A stretch of 64,000 bases of DNA, from positions 2,604,001 through 2,668,000 of the forward strand of contig CADCSX010000003.1 of assembly GCA_902805475.1 (NCBI GenBank), in the 5' to 3' direction. A model generated the notes under the pieces. That model was not told the origin of the DNA and did not search any database. It saw only the letters and a list, made by a program, of their open reading frames with translations. Positions 10,980-23,900 of this stretch are shown one piece after another. Source of the stretch: Entonaema liquescens. Its lineage: Eukaryota > Ascomycota > Sordariomycetes > Xylariales > Xylariaceae. Each line of letters begins with the position of its first letter. Position 1 is the stretch's first letter. The position numbers and the translations under genes are program-made.

Positions 10980-11797
10980 GGCTATAAAACCATAGGGCAT
11001 AAGTGAAACTAGGAAAAGACATGCTGCTACCTAAGTTTTTATAGACTTTACTCATATTCGGCTTTAAGTTACGATAGTTAATTATTTACCTAGTTAAACC
11101 CTACCATGTAGTGTTAATTCGTGCAATGTCGATGTCTTTTACCAGGTAATACTAGTATTCATGACAATATGACTAGGAATGTTAGTTCGAGGCTGCTGAG
11201 AGTTTCTGGATTTATGCGGATGAGCGCTGAAGTAAAACAGGTTGAAAAGGACGGCTGATGGGCCCGCCAAGGAGAATGGCATCCTCTCCCACCGCACCAC
11301 TTACATACATAGGTAGACTTATCTTTTCTTCGTTTCAATATTAATAAAAGGCATTACTGCAGACTTGAATGATATTGATAAGCCGTACTATACGTATCCG
11401 CCCAAAGATATAAACCTGTGTCTGCGTTCTGAAGTCGCCGTTCCGTCTATTCTGACAGGAGTGCAGCGCCCCGGGACCCTGGACGAAGATGCTAAGCCAT
11501 GTAAGCTTGGCAGCAATGATTGGTTAATACAACAGAAGTTGGAGTCCGTGCTGGGTCGTATTAATACTACCTAATCAACCCCTGAAATATTGACGACAGT
11601 TAAACGGGACTTTGTGGCTCATGTCACGAACGTGATGGTCACCGCAAAGTCCTACGACGGCCTTCCTGACCATAGCAGTGGGTCAAGCGTAGGCTTATAT
11701 AAAACGTTGAGATGAGAATCGTTATATTCGGAAATATGAAGCGACACCGATTATACATTACCTAAAGTCGTAATAAGTTCCACGAAGCGTTAAAAAT
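10980..11797. other. Intergenic region upstream of the Zn2Cys6 factor
   Basis: An open frame of 69 codons at 11365-11574 shows no domain and is probably chance. Otherwise I see only the likely promoter of the regulator that starts at 11798. Confidence 0.45.
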
Positions 11798-13568
11798 ATG
11801 GTTGGCGTACCAAAGAGCAAGAGATGCGATTTTTGTAGGTGGCGAAAGACAAAAGTACGTGCGTATTTCAACTCTTCCAGCTGCAGCCCTACGCGGCAAT
11901 TGGATAACCCCAGGATCAATTGGAAGATCTCAAAGCTGTTCGTTGGTTCTTTGGTTGAGCCTAGCTGATTATACCCTGTCGGTAGTGTGATGAAGCTTGG
12001 CCAACTTGTGGAGGCTGCAGAAAAGCAGGTAAGGAGTGTTCCGGTCCATCAAAGCGTGTCAAATTCATTCATGGTGGAAGACATGCCCGTCGAAATAAGC
12101 ATGAAGTCGGCCTAGATCAAGAGAACGCGCTTGGTAGTATGACGGGCGAAATATCGAACACTGGCCTCTGATACGCACTGGTTTAATCTCAAGAATAAAA
12201 CTACCACAAGTGGCGCAACATTCTCTAAAATGAGAATATGGAGCCAGAAGCAAGAAATACCAAGCAAGCTACCTAGAACTCAGGCAGATCTATTAGCAGG
12301 GAATCTAATCACACATCTCAGCTCAAGTGAGGGGACAGGATACAGCTTAACGATGTTCCTGAGCACGTTAAGATATGTACCACCCCTCCTCGAGAGCAGC
12401 GAGGCCTTATACGATGCTACCAACCTCCTAATATCCACGTGGTTACAGCTCTGCCGGGGAGCAAACCAACAAGATGTGCTTAGTCTTGTATCTTACAACC
12501 GCGCCCTTCGCAGTTTACAGAAATCCTTAGACGATCCACAGAAACAAACATCATCTGCTACATTAGCTGCAACCACTTATCTTCAAATGACCGAGGCAGG
12601 TAGTTTTATACCTATTGTTAGTTCGATAAACTAATGTCAACGTAGCACTTATTTGACTACTCGAAGGGCATCGATCAGATATCTCACTGTAACGGGATAT
12701 ACGCCATAATGATGAAAAGAGGCCCCCCCGAGCCCGGAGATAATCTTGGTTGCCAACTTATACTTGATTCATTTGGCTTCATGGTAAGTAACGGACTATC
12801 TTTGGTTTCGGTATTTAATTTAGCTAACAGATTTAATAGTTCAGGCTTCTTATAAGAGGTGATATCGACAACTTCTTCACGCAACCTGACTGGGAGCATG
12901 CACTCGTGAGCTTCGCTCAATACAAGACCAGAACACCAATTCTTGTCGAGATATCGAAAGTCATCTACCAATCAACGATGCTTGCTGATGTCGTAAGATG
13001 CTTTACGAAAATCCGTAAAATCCCCAAGCATCTACAGGACTCACGAGCTCTTGAATCACTATCTATAGCTCTCGATAGTATAAGGAGGAACTTCCGCGCA
13101 CTCGACCAGAATACCGTGCAGCCCCTGTTGCAGGGCAAGATTATTTACGAGGAAGATGATCCGGAGTCGCCCTTCGGTACGAGTTACATGTTCCCAAACG
13201 GCGTAACCGCATTACATTTCACTAATATGGCCTCCTTTAACATTGTGATAAACACGCTTAGACAGGAGTTGAATACGATGTTAGATATTAACAATCCAAG
13301 CCTAGAAGATGAATGCCTTGGATGGAGCGAACGGATCTGGCGGTCTTGTCGATATACTCTATCTCTGAAACCCCTTTGCGTGGCGTCGTTTAGTAGCCAC
13401 ATATGTGTCTCGTATATGTTTGCAGGGCCATCCAACCGCGCTTATCTTCTTGAAGTCCTGAAAGAGACTGACAGCTATCGAAAGCAACCCATCAGTAGGT
13501 GGACGGAGTCGCTCGTGCTCTCACAATACAATAGTCTTCTAGGACGACAACCTGGGGAAGGGCAATGA
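11798..13568 (+). CDS. Zn2Cys6 (C6) fungal transcription factor, gene structure partly unresolved
   Basis: Exon 1 (11798-11854) and exon 2 (from 11986) together give a perfect binuclear zinc cluster CX2CX6CX6CX2CX6C (CDFCRWRKTK joined to CDEAWPTCGGC and RKAGKEC); the 131-nt intron splits the cluster. Later coding segments at about 12161-12599, 12646-12783 and 12840-13568 resemble the Fungal_trans_2 type regulatory region (LPRTQADLLAGNLITHL; TPILVEISKVIYQSTM). The last intron (12784-12839) has clean GT-AG ends and joins in frame. Two joins do not: between exon 2 and 12161, where exon 2 reaches a TGA near 12170, and at intron 12600-12645. Either small introns were missed or bases are lost. The combined length, about 500 aa, suits the family. 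Its target is unknown; it lies 4.3 kb from the PKS gene, with two other genes between. Confidence 0.75.
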
Positions 13569-14044
13569 ACCTAATGGTTGAGATCAAGAACGTATTAGCC
13601 TGGCCTAGTTCAGCATATATTAAGAGAGTTGGTTTGGTTTAGCACGAAGGGGCGTTCGGGAAAAGATGAAGAGTGCCCTGTACTTAAGAAAGGCCGAATA
13701 TATACATGAATACCATACACGTCTTTATGTTCTGGAAGAGGATCTATTTAGGTACATATATGAAAACGAGAGTATATCTAAAACCATACTGAGCCGGTCG
13801 CTCATCTTTATTACTCCATCCGCTTGTTTTATATGTGCGGGCGCTATCCAATTTTCGTTTACCCCTGAATCTGCGTCTAGACATGAAAACTCTATCATTA
13901 ATGGCCCCAAAACATAACCAATAATACCGATCAAATTTGTATTTCCTTCAAAACCTTACCATACCACCAACTCCATAGTATGCTAGTATTTTGAGACTTT
14001 AATGGGGCGCATAACTGCAACTCTCGTTGGACTACCGTCGCACT
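13569..14044. other. Convergent intergenic region
   Basis: This is the 3' flank of the Zn2Cys6 factor and of the small secreted protein gene. A chance-looking 83-codon open frame at 13666-13917 has no domain. Nothing else is seen. Confidence 0.45.
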
Positions 14045-14572
14045 CTAAAATATAAGCATCGCCACAGGGACAGCAGCCAAGTTAGCCATCGTTCCAAGCA
14101 TTAGAGCATCCCGAATGATGATTCCTGCGCCTATATTAATCAAGTGAACAATAAAGCCACGGTAGAGTTCGAAATCTAAAAGACTTACTGGGGCTGGAGC
14201 CGCCAGAGTTGCCACCAGGAATGTGAACGGTGACCCTGAGCTTACTCTGGACGTTCTCGGCATAGTTTGGATCATCTACATCGAATGCCTCCTTGCAGGA
14301 GCTGATACTGTGACGGTCATCGCTATTGCCCCCGCTACAACAGTATGTCTTGTCATTCGTAGTCTTAGATTCGCCAGGACAGCACACGCGGTTATTTTTT
14401 CCACTGAGAATCAGCTGCTGGTCTCCACAGGCGAAGTCGTCATAAGCCTTTGCAGTTCTTCGTTAGTTACGATACTGAAGGTTTGAAGGATGCCTTGGTG
14501 TCTTACATTGACTTGCAGCAATGTTGCGCTAGCAGAGAGGAGAGTAATGAGTGTAGTTGTCAAGGAAACCAT
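14045..14572 (-). CDS. Small secreted cysteine-rich protein, possible GPI anchor
   Basis: Three exons: 14572-14507, 14447-14189 and 14130-14045, introns of 59 and 58 nt, total 136 aa in perfect frame. Seen: an N-terminal hydrophobic signal peptide (MVSLTTTLITLLSASATLL), a short mature region with six cysteines in a C, CC, CC, C arrangement (ACGDQQ, VCCPGES, YCCSGG, SSCKE), then a Gly/Ser-rich linker and a C-terminal hydrophobic tail (MANLAAVPVAMLIF). The linker of small residues before a hydrophobic end resembles a GPI-attachment signal. Exon 1 encodes almost exactly the signal peptide. Size and cysteine pattern fit small secreted wall proteins or candidate effectors of fungi, but I cannot name a family. 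It diverges from a secreted peptidase gene. Confidence 0.68.
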
Positions 14573-15273
14573 AGTGAATCAGTTATTTCGAAGACGGCGA
14601 GCCGCTAATTTCAAAAGAAAAAGAAAAAGGAAAGGGGAAAGAAAAAGAAAGAAGTAAAAGTGACAATGAAGGCTACTAGAGATGGTTAAGTTGTTTCCTC
14701 CTCATTGGGGATAAACTTATTGAATAAATAGCTGGCAAGAGGCTTCACTTAAAAGTAGATCACCATCACAGGAACCTCATTTCAATAGGGAACTCGCGCT
14801 ACATAGGCAGGTAACTTAGGTACTCAGAACGGAAATTACCATCTCCCAAGCATAGCCAGGTTGCGTAAGAACTATCAAGTATATGTAAGCTCTCCAAGTA
14901 CTGTACTATAATAATCATCTGTCCTAACTTAGCGACATGCGGCGATCTTTCACTAAGCCCTTCGATACACACCCTAAGACGATGACGTACGGATAAGTAT
15001 AAAAAGTATTAATAAGGAGAAGAAGACTTTCCGGATCGTAGTACAAGAGTTCTCTAATTAAGGGGGAAGTCCAGTTTTTAAGACTAATATGACGTTTTCT
15101 TACGCTCTATGTCAGCGGTGCTCACGCCTACTACATGCCCACGACGACAACGACGAGCTTGAAAGCCACTCTTGGCATATAATAATTACCATGCCATATC
15201 TCGGGATTGGATTCTTCAACTCGCAATGCTGCCTTCTCATGATACTTGCCCCTTAACCAAATTACCACTCAAG
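14573..15273. promoter_or_regulatory. Shared divergent promoter of two secreted-protein genes
   Basis: About 700 nt lies between the start codons of the small Cys-rich protein (minus) and the S33 peptidase (plus). It contains an A/G-rich tract at about 14611-14660 and a TATAAAAA box at 14998-15005, 269 nt before the peptidase ATG. Confidence 0.45.
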
Positions 15274-16893
15274 ATGCATATCTCTCGAAAGCAAGTAGCC
15301 GTTCTAATTGCTAGTAGTTCGGTGCCTCTTATACAGGCACATTCGTTTAATGGAAGCCATACCATAGATTGGAAGCCTTGTCCGACTTGGCTGCCTTCGT
15401 GGCACTCGTCGCTGAGATGCGGTAACTTACCAATGTCTCTTGATTGGGATCACCCTGAAAAGGGCAATGTCACGATAGCCGTTGCAAAGCTTCCAGCAAG
15501 AAATCAGAAAGTATGCTATTATATAACAACCCCAAGCTTACACTGGCTAATATAACATTAGAACCGCATCGGTAACATCTTTTATCAACCAGGAGGTCCA
15601 GGTAACGCGGGAAGCCGTTCAGTTGCTGAAATGGCAACGGGAGAACTCGAGGTCGGGGCCGAACTCTTGGACCACTTCGACATGATCGGCGTTGACCTTC
15701 GCGGTACGGGACTGAGCGACCCGATCAAATGCGATGTCCAGCTTCTTAACGCTCGCCTCCCGTGGTATCCCTCTGATCCCGACTCGTTTGAAAAGCGTGT
15801 CCAGCATAACCTGGCGCTACGAAAAAGCTGTTTCGAAAAGAGCGGGAATAACCTTATTGATTATATGGATTCGATCAGTATTGCTAAGGACTATGAGGCT
15901 GTGCGTATAGCGTTGGGGGATGAGCAGATGAACTGGTTAGGAGTATCATACGGGACGCAACTCGGGTCCCAGTATGCGGAGCTATTTCCAGATCACATTC
16001 GATCAATGGTAATGGATGGTATTGTTTCATTATCCCAACCGCAGATCTCCCTATTTCTCTCGGGAGCCGTTGGCTTGGATGCAACGTTCAGGCGGTTTGC
16101 ACAATGGTGTCAAGAACAGAACGCGACAGTCTGTCCAGCTTTACAGGACCGCAAGGACCGCTCGGTGGAGGAGATGTGGACGGACATCATAGCCCAGGCC
16201 GAGAAGAAGCCTATTCCTTGCACTGGCACATTGTGTCTTCGTCCGGATATGACTGCTGACGAGATTCGTCTTGGGGCGTCTAACTATCTATACCGGCAAA
16301 ATCCTAACTGGGGATATCTAGGCCAAGCTATCCATAACACGACTACTCAGAACAACTCGAATGCCTTTGCCCAGCTATACCCGCAGGTGACTAACGACAC
16401 CTCAGCAGCCTCGGTCTACAGCAACTCGGAAAAATTCTCTGCCGTGGCCATCGTATGTCAAGACTGGGCGCACCATGACAGTGCTGCGGAAGACATTAAG
16501 TTCAAGCAAGAGCTCGCTAAAGGCCAGGCCCCAATAATGAACGGGATATCGACAGCGCATAGGTTCCAAGTGCCCTGCATCGGATGGCCCGGGAACGTGA
16601 GGAACCCGCCTCACAGGATATCGATTCCCAGGACTAACAGCAATAGCAGCAGTAGTAGGCTGCCGAAGATCCTTATGACTGAGGCTATTTTCGATTCTGC
16701 CACACCGCTCCCGTGGGGCATGCAGCTAAGAGAGGAGATTGGCAAGGATCGGACGGTCTTGGTGCTGAAGAATGCCGGCGGGCACTCCACTTACGAGCAG
16801 AGGGACGCTGCCGGGGGAGAAACGAAGTCGGCGATCGAGAGATATATTCTCAACTTGACGCTCCCGGAGGACGGGGCCGTTTTCAATTCTTGA
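15274..16893 (+). CDS. Secreted alpha/beta-hydrolase, peptidase family S33 (TAP-like)
   Basis: Two exons, 15274-15510 and 15562-16893, with a 51-nt intron joining in frame; 522 aa. Seen: a signal peptide at residues 1-22 or so (MHISRKQVAVLIASSSVPLI), the oxyanion-region motif YQPGGPGNAGS, and the nucleophile elbow GVSYG in NWLGVSYGTQLGSQYAELFP. A C-terminal TAP-like region carries a plausible acid (FDSATPLPWG) and histidine (NAGGHSTYEQ). Several cysteines and N-glycosylation sequons fit an extracellular enzyme. Family members are prolyl or tripeptidyl aminopeptidases and related hydrolases; the exact substrate is not readable. It could act in nutrition or, less likely, on a secondary metabolite, since the PKS gene ends about 1 kb downstream. 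The ATG at 15274 is chosen because it directly precedes the signal peptide. Confidence 0.85.
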
Positions 16894-17907
16894 GAAGAAG
16901 GCCCAGGGGAAGTTCGCATAACAGGGCTGACTAGGGCTACGACTTGCCTTGCTGGGTTTAGCTTACGCGGGATCCCGAGACCAAGGTCTTGTCATCTTCA
17001 ACGACCCTTTTGAACCTTGCCGCATCATGTATAAGTGCCGATATTATAGGGGATATTTCGTTACTTTCGTTTAAGGAAAGCTTCAATCCATCCAGGACAT
17101 GACAACTCACCGTAGTGACAATGCAAATTATGCTGCTATACTGTATTGGATACTGTAGAACTGCCGAAGAAGTCACCATAGCTTTTATATCGTTGGGATC
17201 ACCTAATAACTACCTAGTTACAAGGTTCTCAACGAAACATTCAAACTACAGTAGGTCTTTAATATCCGAAGCTATTAAAACTTAATACTGTGTATATGTG
17301 CAAGTATGTAGTCTGGTAGTTTCTTCATCATCCGATAGTCCCACCTGTCGATCCGGGTATTGTTAGTGTACCGAAAGTAGCCTATGTTGTTACTTGTGAC
17401 TCTTTACGATGAAGTGCTAGAATACTCTTCGGCAGAAGACTGTATGATGTCTGAAATCCGACCTGTCATTTCCGTGGCATATAACCAATGCCACAGCGTC
17501 ATGATGCTTCCGCGGATAGGCTTGTCGGGTTCCTAATGGCTCTCGTTAGGCCACGAGTCGTAATAGGGGAGGGGTCATCAGATAGTAAAAGCCCGCCAGA
17601 CGCTTTGACCTTCGTTACCAGAGACCTTATTGGTTAATACATGGTTTATAAATGGATTATACATGGGCTTGTATGCGCATTGTCCTGCCGTCATGTGATC
17701 TTTGACGTATCACGCGGCTTGCGGCTTTGCGCCTTGACGCCTTTGCGTTTACACCGTACGTCTTCACCGTTTGTTAAATTGTTATAATTGATCGATATTA
17801 TTAGATGCAATAATATATGAAATATAGATAGAAAGGAAATTCGTATCAACATTATCATTTAATCCGCTCCCCAACCAAAACCTGATTCATCCTGTCCCCG
17901 TCATATC
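16894..17907. other. Convergent intergenic region between the S33 peptidase and the PKS
   Basis: This is the 3' flank of both genes. Only short chance frames are present and no domain is recognised. Moderately AT-rich. Confidence 0.45.
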
Positions 17908-20900
17908 TTACACAACTGTACTCTTCGCAACAACTGCTTCAGCAATACCCGCGATAGATACCCCGCCCATAATTTCGAATACACCCACCGGAGAGCTGAA
18001 TTCTCTGTTAATCCAGTTTCTCACCTGCACAGCCATGAGGGAATCGACACCATATGCCGACAATGGCTTGCTCGGCTCGACGTCCTCGGGTGCTATGGAC
18101 ATAGCACGAGCTAATTTAGATGCCAGAGTTTGCAACACAACCTGAACACGCTCTCCAGAGTCCTTCGCCTGGTTGAATAGGGCCGCTGCTTGTTGGTCGG
18201 GGGCCAGCTGACTGCTAGTGCTCGTATTGTCTGCGCCTGAACCGGAGCCGACGACGTACGAAAACGCAGCGTAGAGCGGCCGGTCTAGAATAGCTGCTGG
18301 TGTTCGGCCCTGGGCCAGGGCATCGGCTGGTGTGCGTAAACCGAATAAGACCTGGCTTGTTGGTAGTGGGTTAGTCGGATCGCAGCCTAGTGTTAGCAAG
18401 GCGAATAGCTCGGTGTCGTCTGTCTGCTGCATATCATCAGCCTCTTGACGTTGGCGTTGATAAGCACCAATCTCAGAGATTTGTCCAACATTGCGCATCC
18501 AGCCGAGATCAATCGACAGCGCCCTCTGACCATGTGCCCTGCGGTAAGCGGCAAGCGCATCCTGGAATGAGCAACCGCCAGCATAGTTGGAACTCGCCAT
18601 TTGACCATTAATACCAGCAAGAGAGGAGAGCAGGATGAAAAAGTCCAGATCCTGAGGTAGGAGACGGTGCAGATTCCATGCTGTCTGGATCTTGGACCGG
18701 ATCGGTAGCTTCCACTGCTCATATGTCATACTATTCTGGAATATGGCATCTTGGAGAACGACGGTAGCGTTAATACACCCCTTGATGGGTGGCATAGTGT
18801 GGGAGCACTCCTCAAGCACATAGGCCAGACTGACTTCCTTTGATACGTCGCACCTTGGGGCATAGACATTAACCCCACGCGCTCGCAACTCGGCCACCGT
18901 CTCGGCAGCGGCCTTGGATTTGGCACCAGACCTAGAAGGGAGAATAAGGTGTTTAGCTCCCCTATCTGCCATCCACCGAGCAATTGCTCGACCGACACCA
19001 CCAGATCCTCCGGCGATCAAGTACGATGCGTTTTCGTCAAATTTCCACGAGCGTTGCTCTTTTATTAATTGCTGTGATACGCACACGTTAGCCCAACGTC
19101 TGTTAAATTGGGGATGTGGCGGTTGTCGATTGTTGACTTACTGGAACTACCTCCTCAGGTATTGTGCGAATGACTATGCGACCAATCTCTCCACCATCCT
19201 GCTGCTGCTTGAATGCCTGTCGAATATCATTCACATCGAAAATGCGTAAAGGTTGAGGCTCCTGGATGTTGCCGTTACCCAGCAGTTGCACTGTGCTTTC
19301 GAGAAGTACAGTCGTAGTTCTGGGCTTCAAACGTGTAATGTCGACCGCTGAGAAGCTGATATTTTTTGCGAATAGTGCCATAGGTAGCGCGGTATTTGTT
19401 GTCACGTTGCCGCGGCCGATCTCGAGTAAATGCCCATTGGGAGCAATACATTCACACGAAGCCTGTAGTTCATCCCTACCCACCAGTGAATTCCAGACGA
19501 TATCGACGCCATATCCCTTTGTGGCGCGCATTACTCCCTTTGCGAATAGGGTGTTCTGACCATAGAAGACGCGGTTTGCGGGAATATTATACGTCTTTGT
19601 TAGAAACTCCTTCGCTGCAGGCGATGATGCGGTAGCGAAGATGTCGGCACCTTGCTTCTTAGCAACTTGAATAGCTAGCTGGCCCATACAGTCTGCAGCT
19701 GAGTGGATAAGGATCTTGTCGCCCTGTTGTATCCGGGCGATATCGACAAGAGCGTGGTATGCTACCATACCCGGGACGAGGATAGAGGTGACGAGTTCAA
19801 AAGACAACGAGTCGGGCAATTTAAACACGCTCGTTTCCAGAGCGCGAGGGAACTTGCGCATGCAGCCAGGCTTCACCATACAGACACGGTCTCCAGGCTG
19901 GACTGATGTGCAAGCACGGCCAACTCGAGTGACGACACCGGCACAATCTGCTCCTAACGACTCCTGGTTATCTTCTTGGGTTCCCAATGCCGCCTGAACG
20001 TCCTGGGTATTCAGTCCCCAAGCCTTAGCCTCGATCTCAACCTCATAAGGCGCAATATCAGCCTCATATTCATTGTCGACAACGAATTGTAAAGAGTCGA
20101 GACTGTGACTGCCATTTGTTGAGAGCTGGACAGCAGGTGCCTCTGACCAGGACTTGTGCTGTAGTTGCGGGAAGAGAAGGGATCGCATCGTCTCGTTTCC
20201 TTCCACGTCTTCGACCGCCCGACCAGTCAGAAGCAAGCCGTCTCTGACGATATACTCGAGCTCTTTGGATGATGAATTAAAAGAAGCCTCGAAAGCCTTA
20301 GCTATGAAAGAGGAGCATCTCTCGGCATCTCTTTCGTTCTCGATGGCTATGGTCACAATGTGGCTATCCGGTTGCTCGGCTCTTATAGACCGAATAAAGC
20401 CCTGTAGAAAGCTGTAATCAGGGTACTGCGCGTTGTCGGTGCTTGTCGCTGTAGCCCAGAGTAATTGAGGCGCCTGTCTGATTATCGTCTTGAGGCACAT
20501 AAAACCGTCCTCAGAAAGGTTTGCGAGCAAAGGCCTGCTATTGACCTCGGCAAGACAGACAACGATATCGTCCCCAGTGAGACCCTCTAGCTCCTTGGAA
20601 AGCTCGTCTAAGGCAAAAGCACAGATGCTCGTTTCCCGGGCACCTTCAGGGTTAATGTTGCTAATAACTGCATCTGTCAGTCGTTGTTGATCATCACCGG
20701 ACTGTTGCTTGTCCACGACGAGAACAAGGCGACCGGATTTTGTTGTAGACTGGGTTGTGTCTTCGGCTTCTACCGCCGTAGACACAATAGTGCTCATCAC
20801 GTGGCAAACGTCACTCTGGTAGTCACGCATGATGAGGTCGTTCCCTGAGAAGCCATTGGCTCGCAAGCATTTATCCCAAATATCCTCGGGTACAGCTGGA

Positions 20901-23900
20901 GAATGAGGACGCCATTCCTCGCGAGCGACCCAAAAGCCAGGTACAAGGCCAGCCATAAAGTTGATAATAATCTCAGCTGGGTTGATGACCTCGATGAGCA
21001 CCAGACGACCGCCAGGCTTAAGGGCCCTGCGTATGTGACGGATAGCACGCTCCAGGTCAGGGGTAGCGTGCACAACGCTAGCAGCAAAAACCAAGTCGTA
21101 AGAGCCGGGCTCAAACCCTTGGGTGCTAACATCGTAGTCCATGTCGAAGGTCTTGAAATTCATACGACTCTGAAGCTCAGGCCACCTTTTACTCGCTCTC
21201 TCGAAGAAAGCGGGTGAAATATCTGTGTATGTGTAGTGGCCAAAACTGGGCGCACCTAATCGCTTCTCACGCTCTTGCAACATCTTTAATACGTGCCCCG
21301 TCATGCCTCCCGTGCCCGCACCAACTTCCATAATTCGCAGCGCCGGGTTCTCGTGTGAAGCTATATCCAACAAGGAGGCAAATCGGCCATCGTTACAGAG
21401 GTCTTGGAATAGATCAGCGTAGAAGCTGTCGGCTAACCCGGAGCCGAATACGACCTGGAGCGGATCGATCTCTCCCTCTAGCATGTCTATTATCTTGCGC
21501 GCGCAGGCGGTATATAGCTTCCACGATGGGAGAACAGTTTCGACTTCGCACAGGCGGACCTCAAGTTCGGCATCGTTAATGTTCTCTATTTCGTTTTGCT
21601 GTGCCGGTGGTAGGCTTTTAACGTGGTGCTCCATCCATTCGACGTGACGGCGTAAGCTATCGGGCACTTTAGTGTAGTCTAAACGTTTAAGAGCGTGGCC
21701 AACAACGAGGTCTAAAGTGGACCGCATTTTGGAGTAGCTTGATATCAGGACAGTTTCGTCCCTTGGGAAGTTGTTGGCGCCGCATACAAGCGCCAACTGC
21801 TCGCGGTCCAGTAGGCTCATTTGGGGTTTCCATTCGACATTGTATAGCAGCTTCTTGTCTTTGTTTTCCACAGCGTTAGACATAGCTACCGTAACAGCCT
21901 CCCCGATGGTGCATAAAACGGTCCCATCATCGGCTAGAGCAGCTAGGCTACCCTGCTCGCCGTGACCAACGGCTTGCCACCCACTCAATTTAGATGTTGA
22001 TGCTGCCATCCACCGGACCCAACTCGTCTTAGGATGCTGCCAGCCGAGAGCTGAGAACCAAGCATTTGATAGGCGCTTAGGAACGTTAAGGGTTGGTTGC
22101 TGGCCCCCGCTAACCCGTAAAGCCATAAAGCCTGCGTCTAGCACTACTGGGTGCACTAAACTGCGAGTCTGATACTTCGGTTTAGAAACGTCAACGCGCG
22201 CGAGCGCCTTTGCCTTGCCATCCCAATGAACATCTTGGGTTTGCTGGAACCATTCTCCGAATTGGAATCCCAAGTCGGCGGCTTCACGGATCATAACTTG
22301 CGAGTCTAAAGGTCGGTCGCACTCGTCCACAGCATCGTCATATCGGATTCGAACGCTTTCATCGGCTAGCATTCTTTCTCTTTCATCCATCTCTGACGAG
22401 TCGCGGAATCCAACTTGAATACTTGCACGGAAGGACTCGGACCACTGGCCACGTGTATATGAGTATATCGTTGCGTCGTACCATGCCGATGAATCCTTCT
22501 CGCTCGCTTGTCTCTTTCTCGGCCGCAAGTGGAACTGCGTTTCTGTGCGGTCTTCCCAATCTTCCGGTACTATGATGGCGCTTATGAATTCGGCTTGTTC
22601 AAAAAGATAGCCTGTCACGACGCGATTCGCAGGCACCACATGCTGTACAGCCTCTATGGCCATAACGAGCATTCCTGCTGCTGGGAAGAGTACTGTCCCA
22701 CCCACCTAAACGCGTGGTTATTAGTATCAAGTAAGAAAAAAACGGTTCTCTACATCCCGGGAGGCAACATACCTTATGGTGTCCAATCCATGGAGATGTC
22801 TCAACGCTCCAAAAATTCCTCCAGCGAGGTTCCAAGGGATTCCAGTCCGATACACGTACTCCAAGTAGCTCTCCCTGAACTGGCTCGCGTAGTCTATAAT
22901 CTCGGCAAATGCGCGATTCAGCCCAGTACCTTTGTGAATGGTTAAAGGGGTATTCAGGGCAGTCAACAAGGAACGGCAGCTTCTTCTGAGCTGACTGTTG
23001 GTTGGCTGCCGTTACTGAAATATCATGTCCCAAGCAGAACAGTTGGCCTACTAGTTCCAGCATGGTCTGGATAGCTGACTGAGACCTATGCAGCGGATTC
23101 AAGTAGTGGATTTTCTTATTGTCGCCCTTCTTGCTTATGGTATCTTGCACCGGCCGACGTAGGGCAGGGTGAGGGCCAACCTCGATTAGGTCTGTAACCT
23201 TCATATCTGACAGCTCCTGTGACAGAACATTCAGAGCTTCAGCAAACCGAACCTTATTGACCATGTTGTCAACCCAGTACTGTGCTGTAGCTAGTACAGC
23301 CGGAATAATAGCCTCTCCCGTAACTGATGAGATCATGAGAGTTTGGGCTGGGGCTTTGATATCTTGGTGGCCCGTGCCTTCGAGGCTTCCCATCAACGAG
23401 CGATACTCATCCGCGATAGCTTGCATTGAGCTAGAGTGATACGCAACTCCAGTCTTGAGCTTCTGGGCAAAGATGCCATCCTCGTCAGCTTGTGCTTTAA
23501 TCAAATCAATATTCGCTTCAGGACCCGACAGCGTGCAGTTAAAGGGGCTGTTGACGCAAGCAATGCAAACAGAGCCGGCAATATCCGCCGTCTTGATTTT
23601 TTTGAGATATTCCGGTACTTGATCCTCTGCCAAGTTGATGGACATCATAGCACCTGGGGAACTTGAGTTCTCGTCCTTAAGTTTCCCGGCGAGCTGTCCT
23701 CTATAAAAGGCCACTTTACAGGCAGACTGTAAGGATAGAGCACCGATGGCGTAACTATAAATTCCAATTGGGTCAGTTGGACAATTCTAAGTTCTGTTGA
23801 TTCAAAAGAATATGCAAATCCGAGGGTCACCTACGCTGCAGGAATTTCGCCTGAAGAGTGGCCTACTACAGTCCGGGGCCTAATTCCAAAGCTTCCGAGT

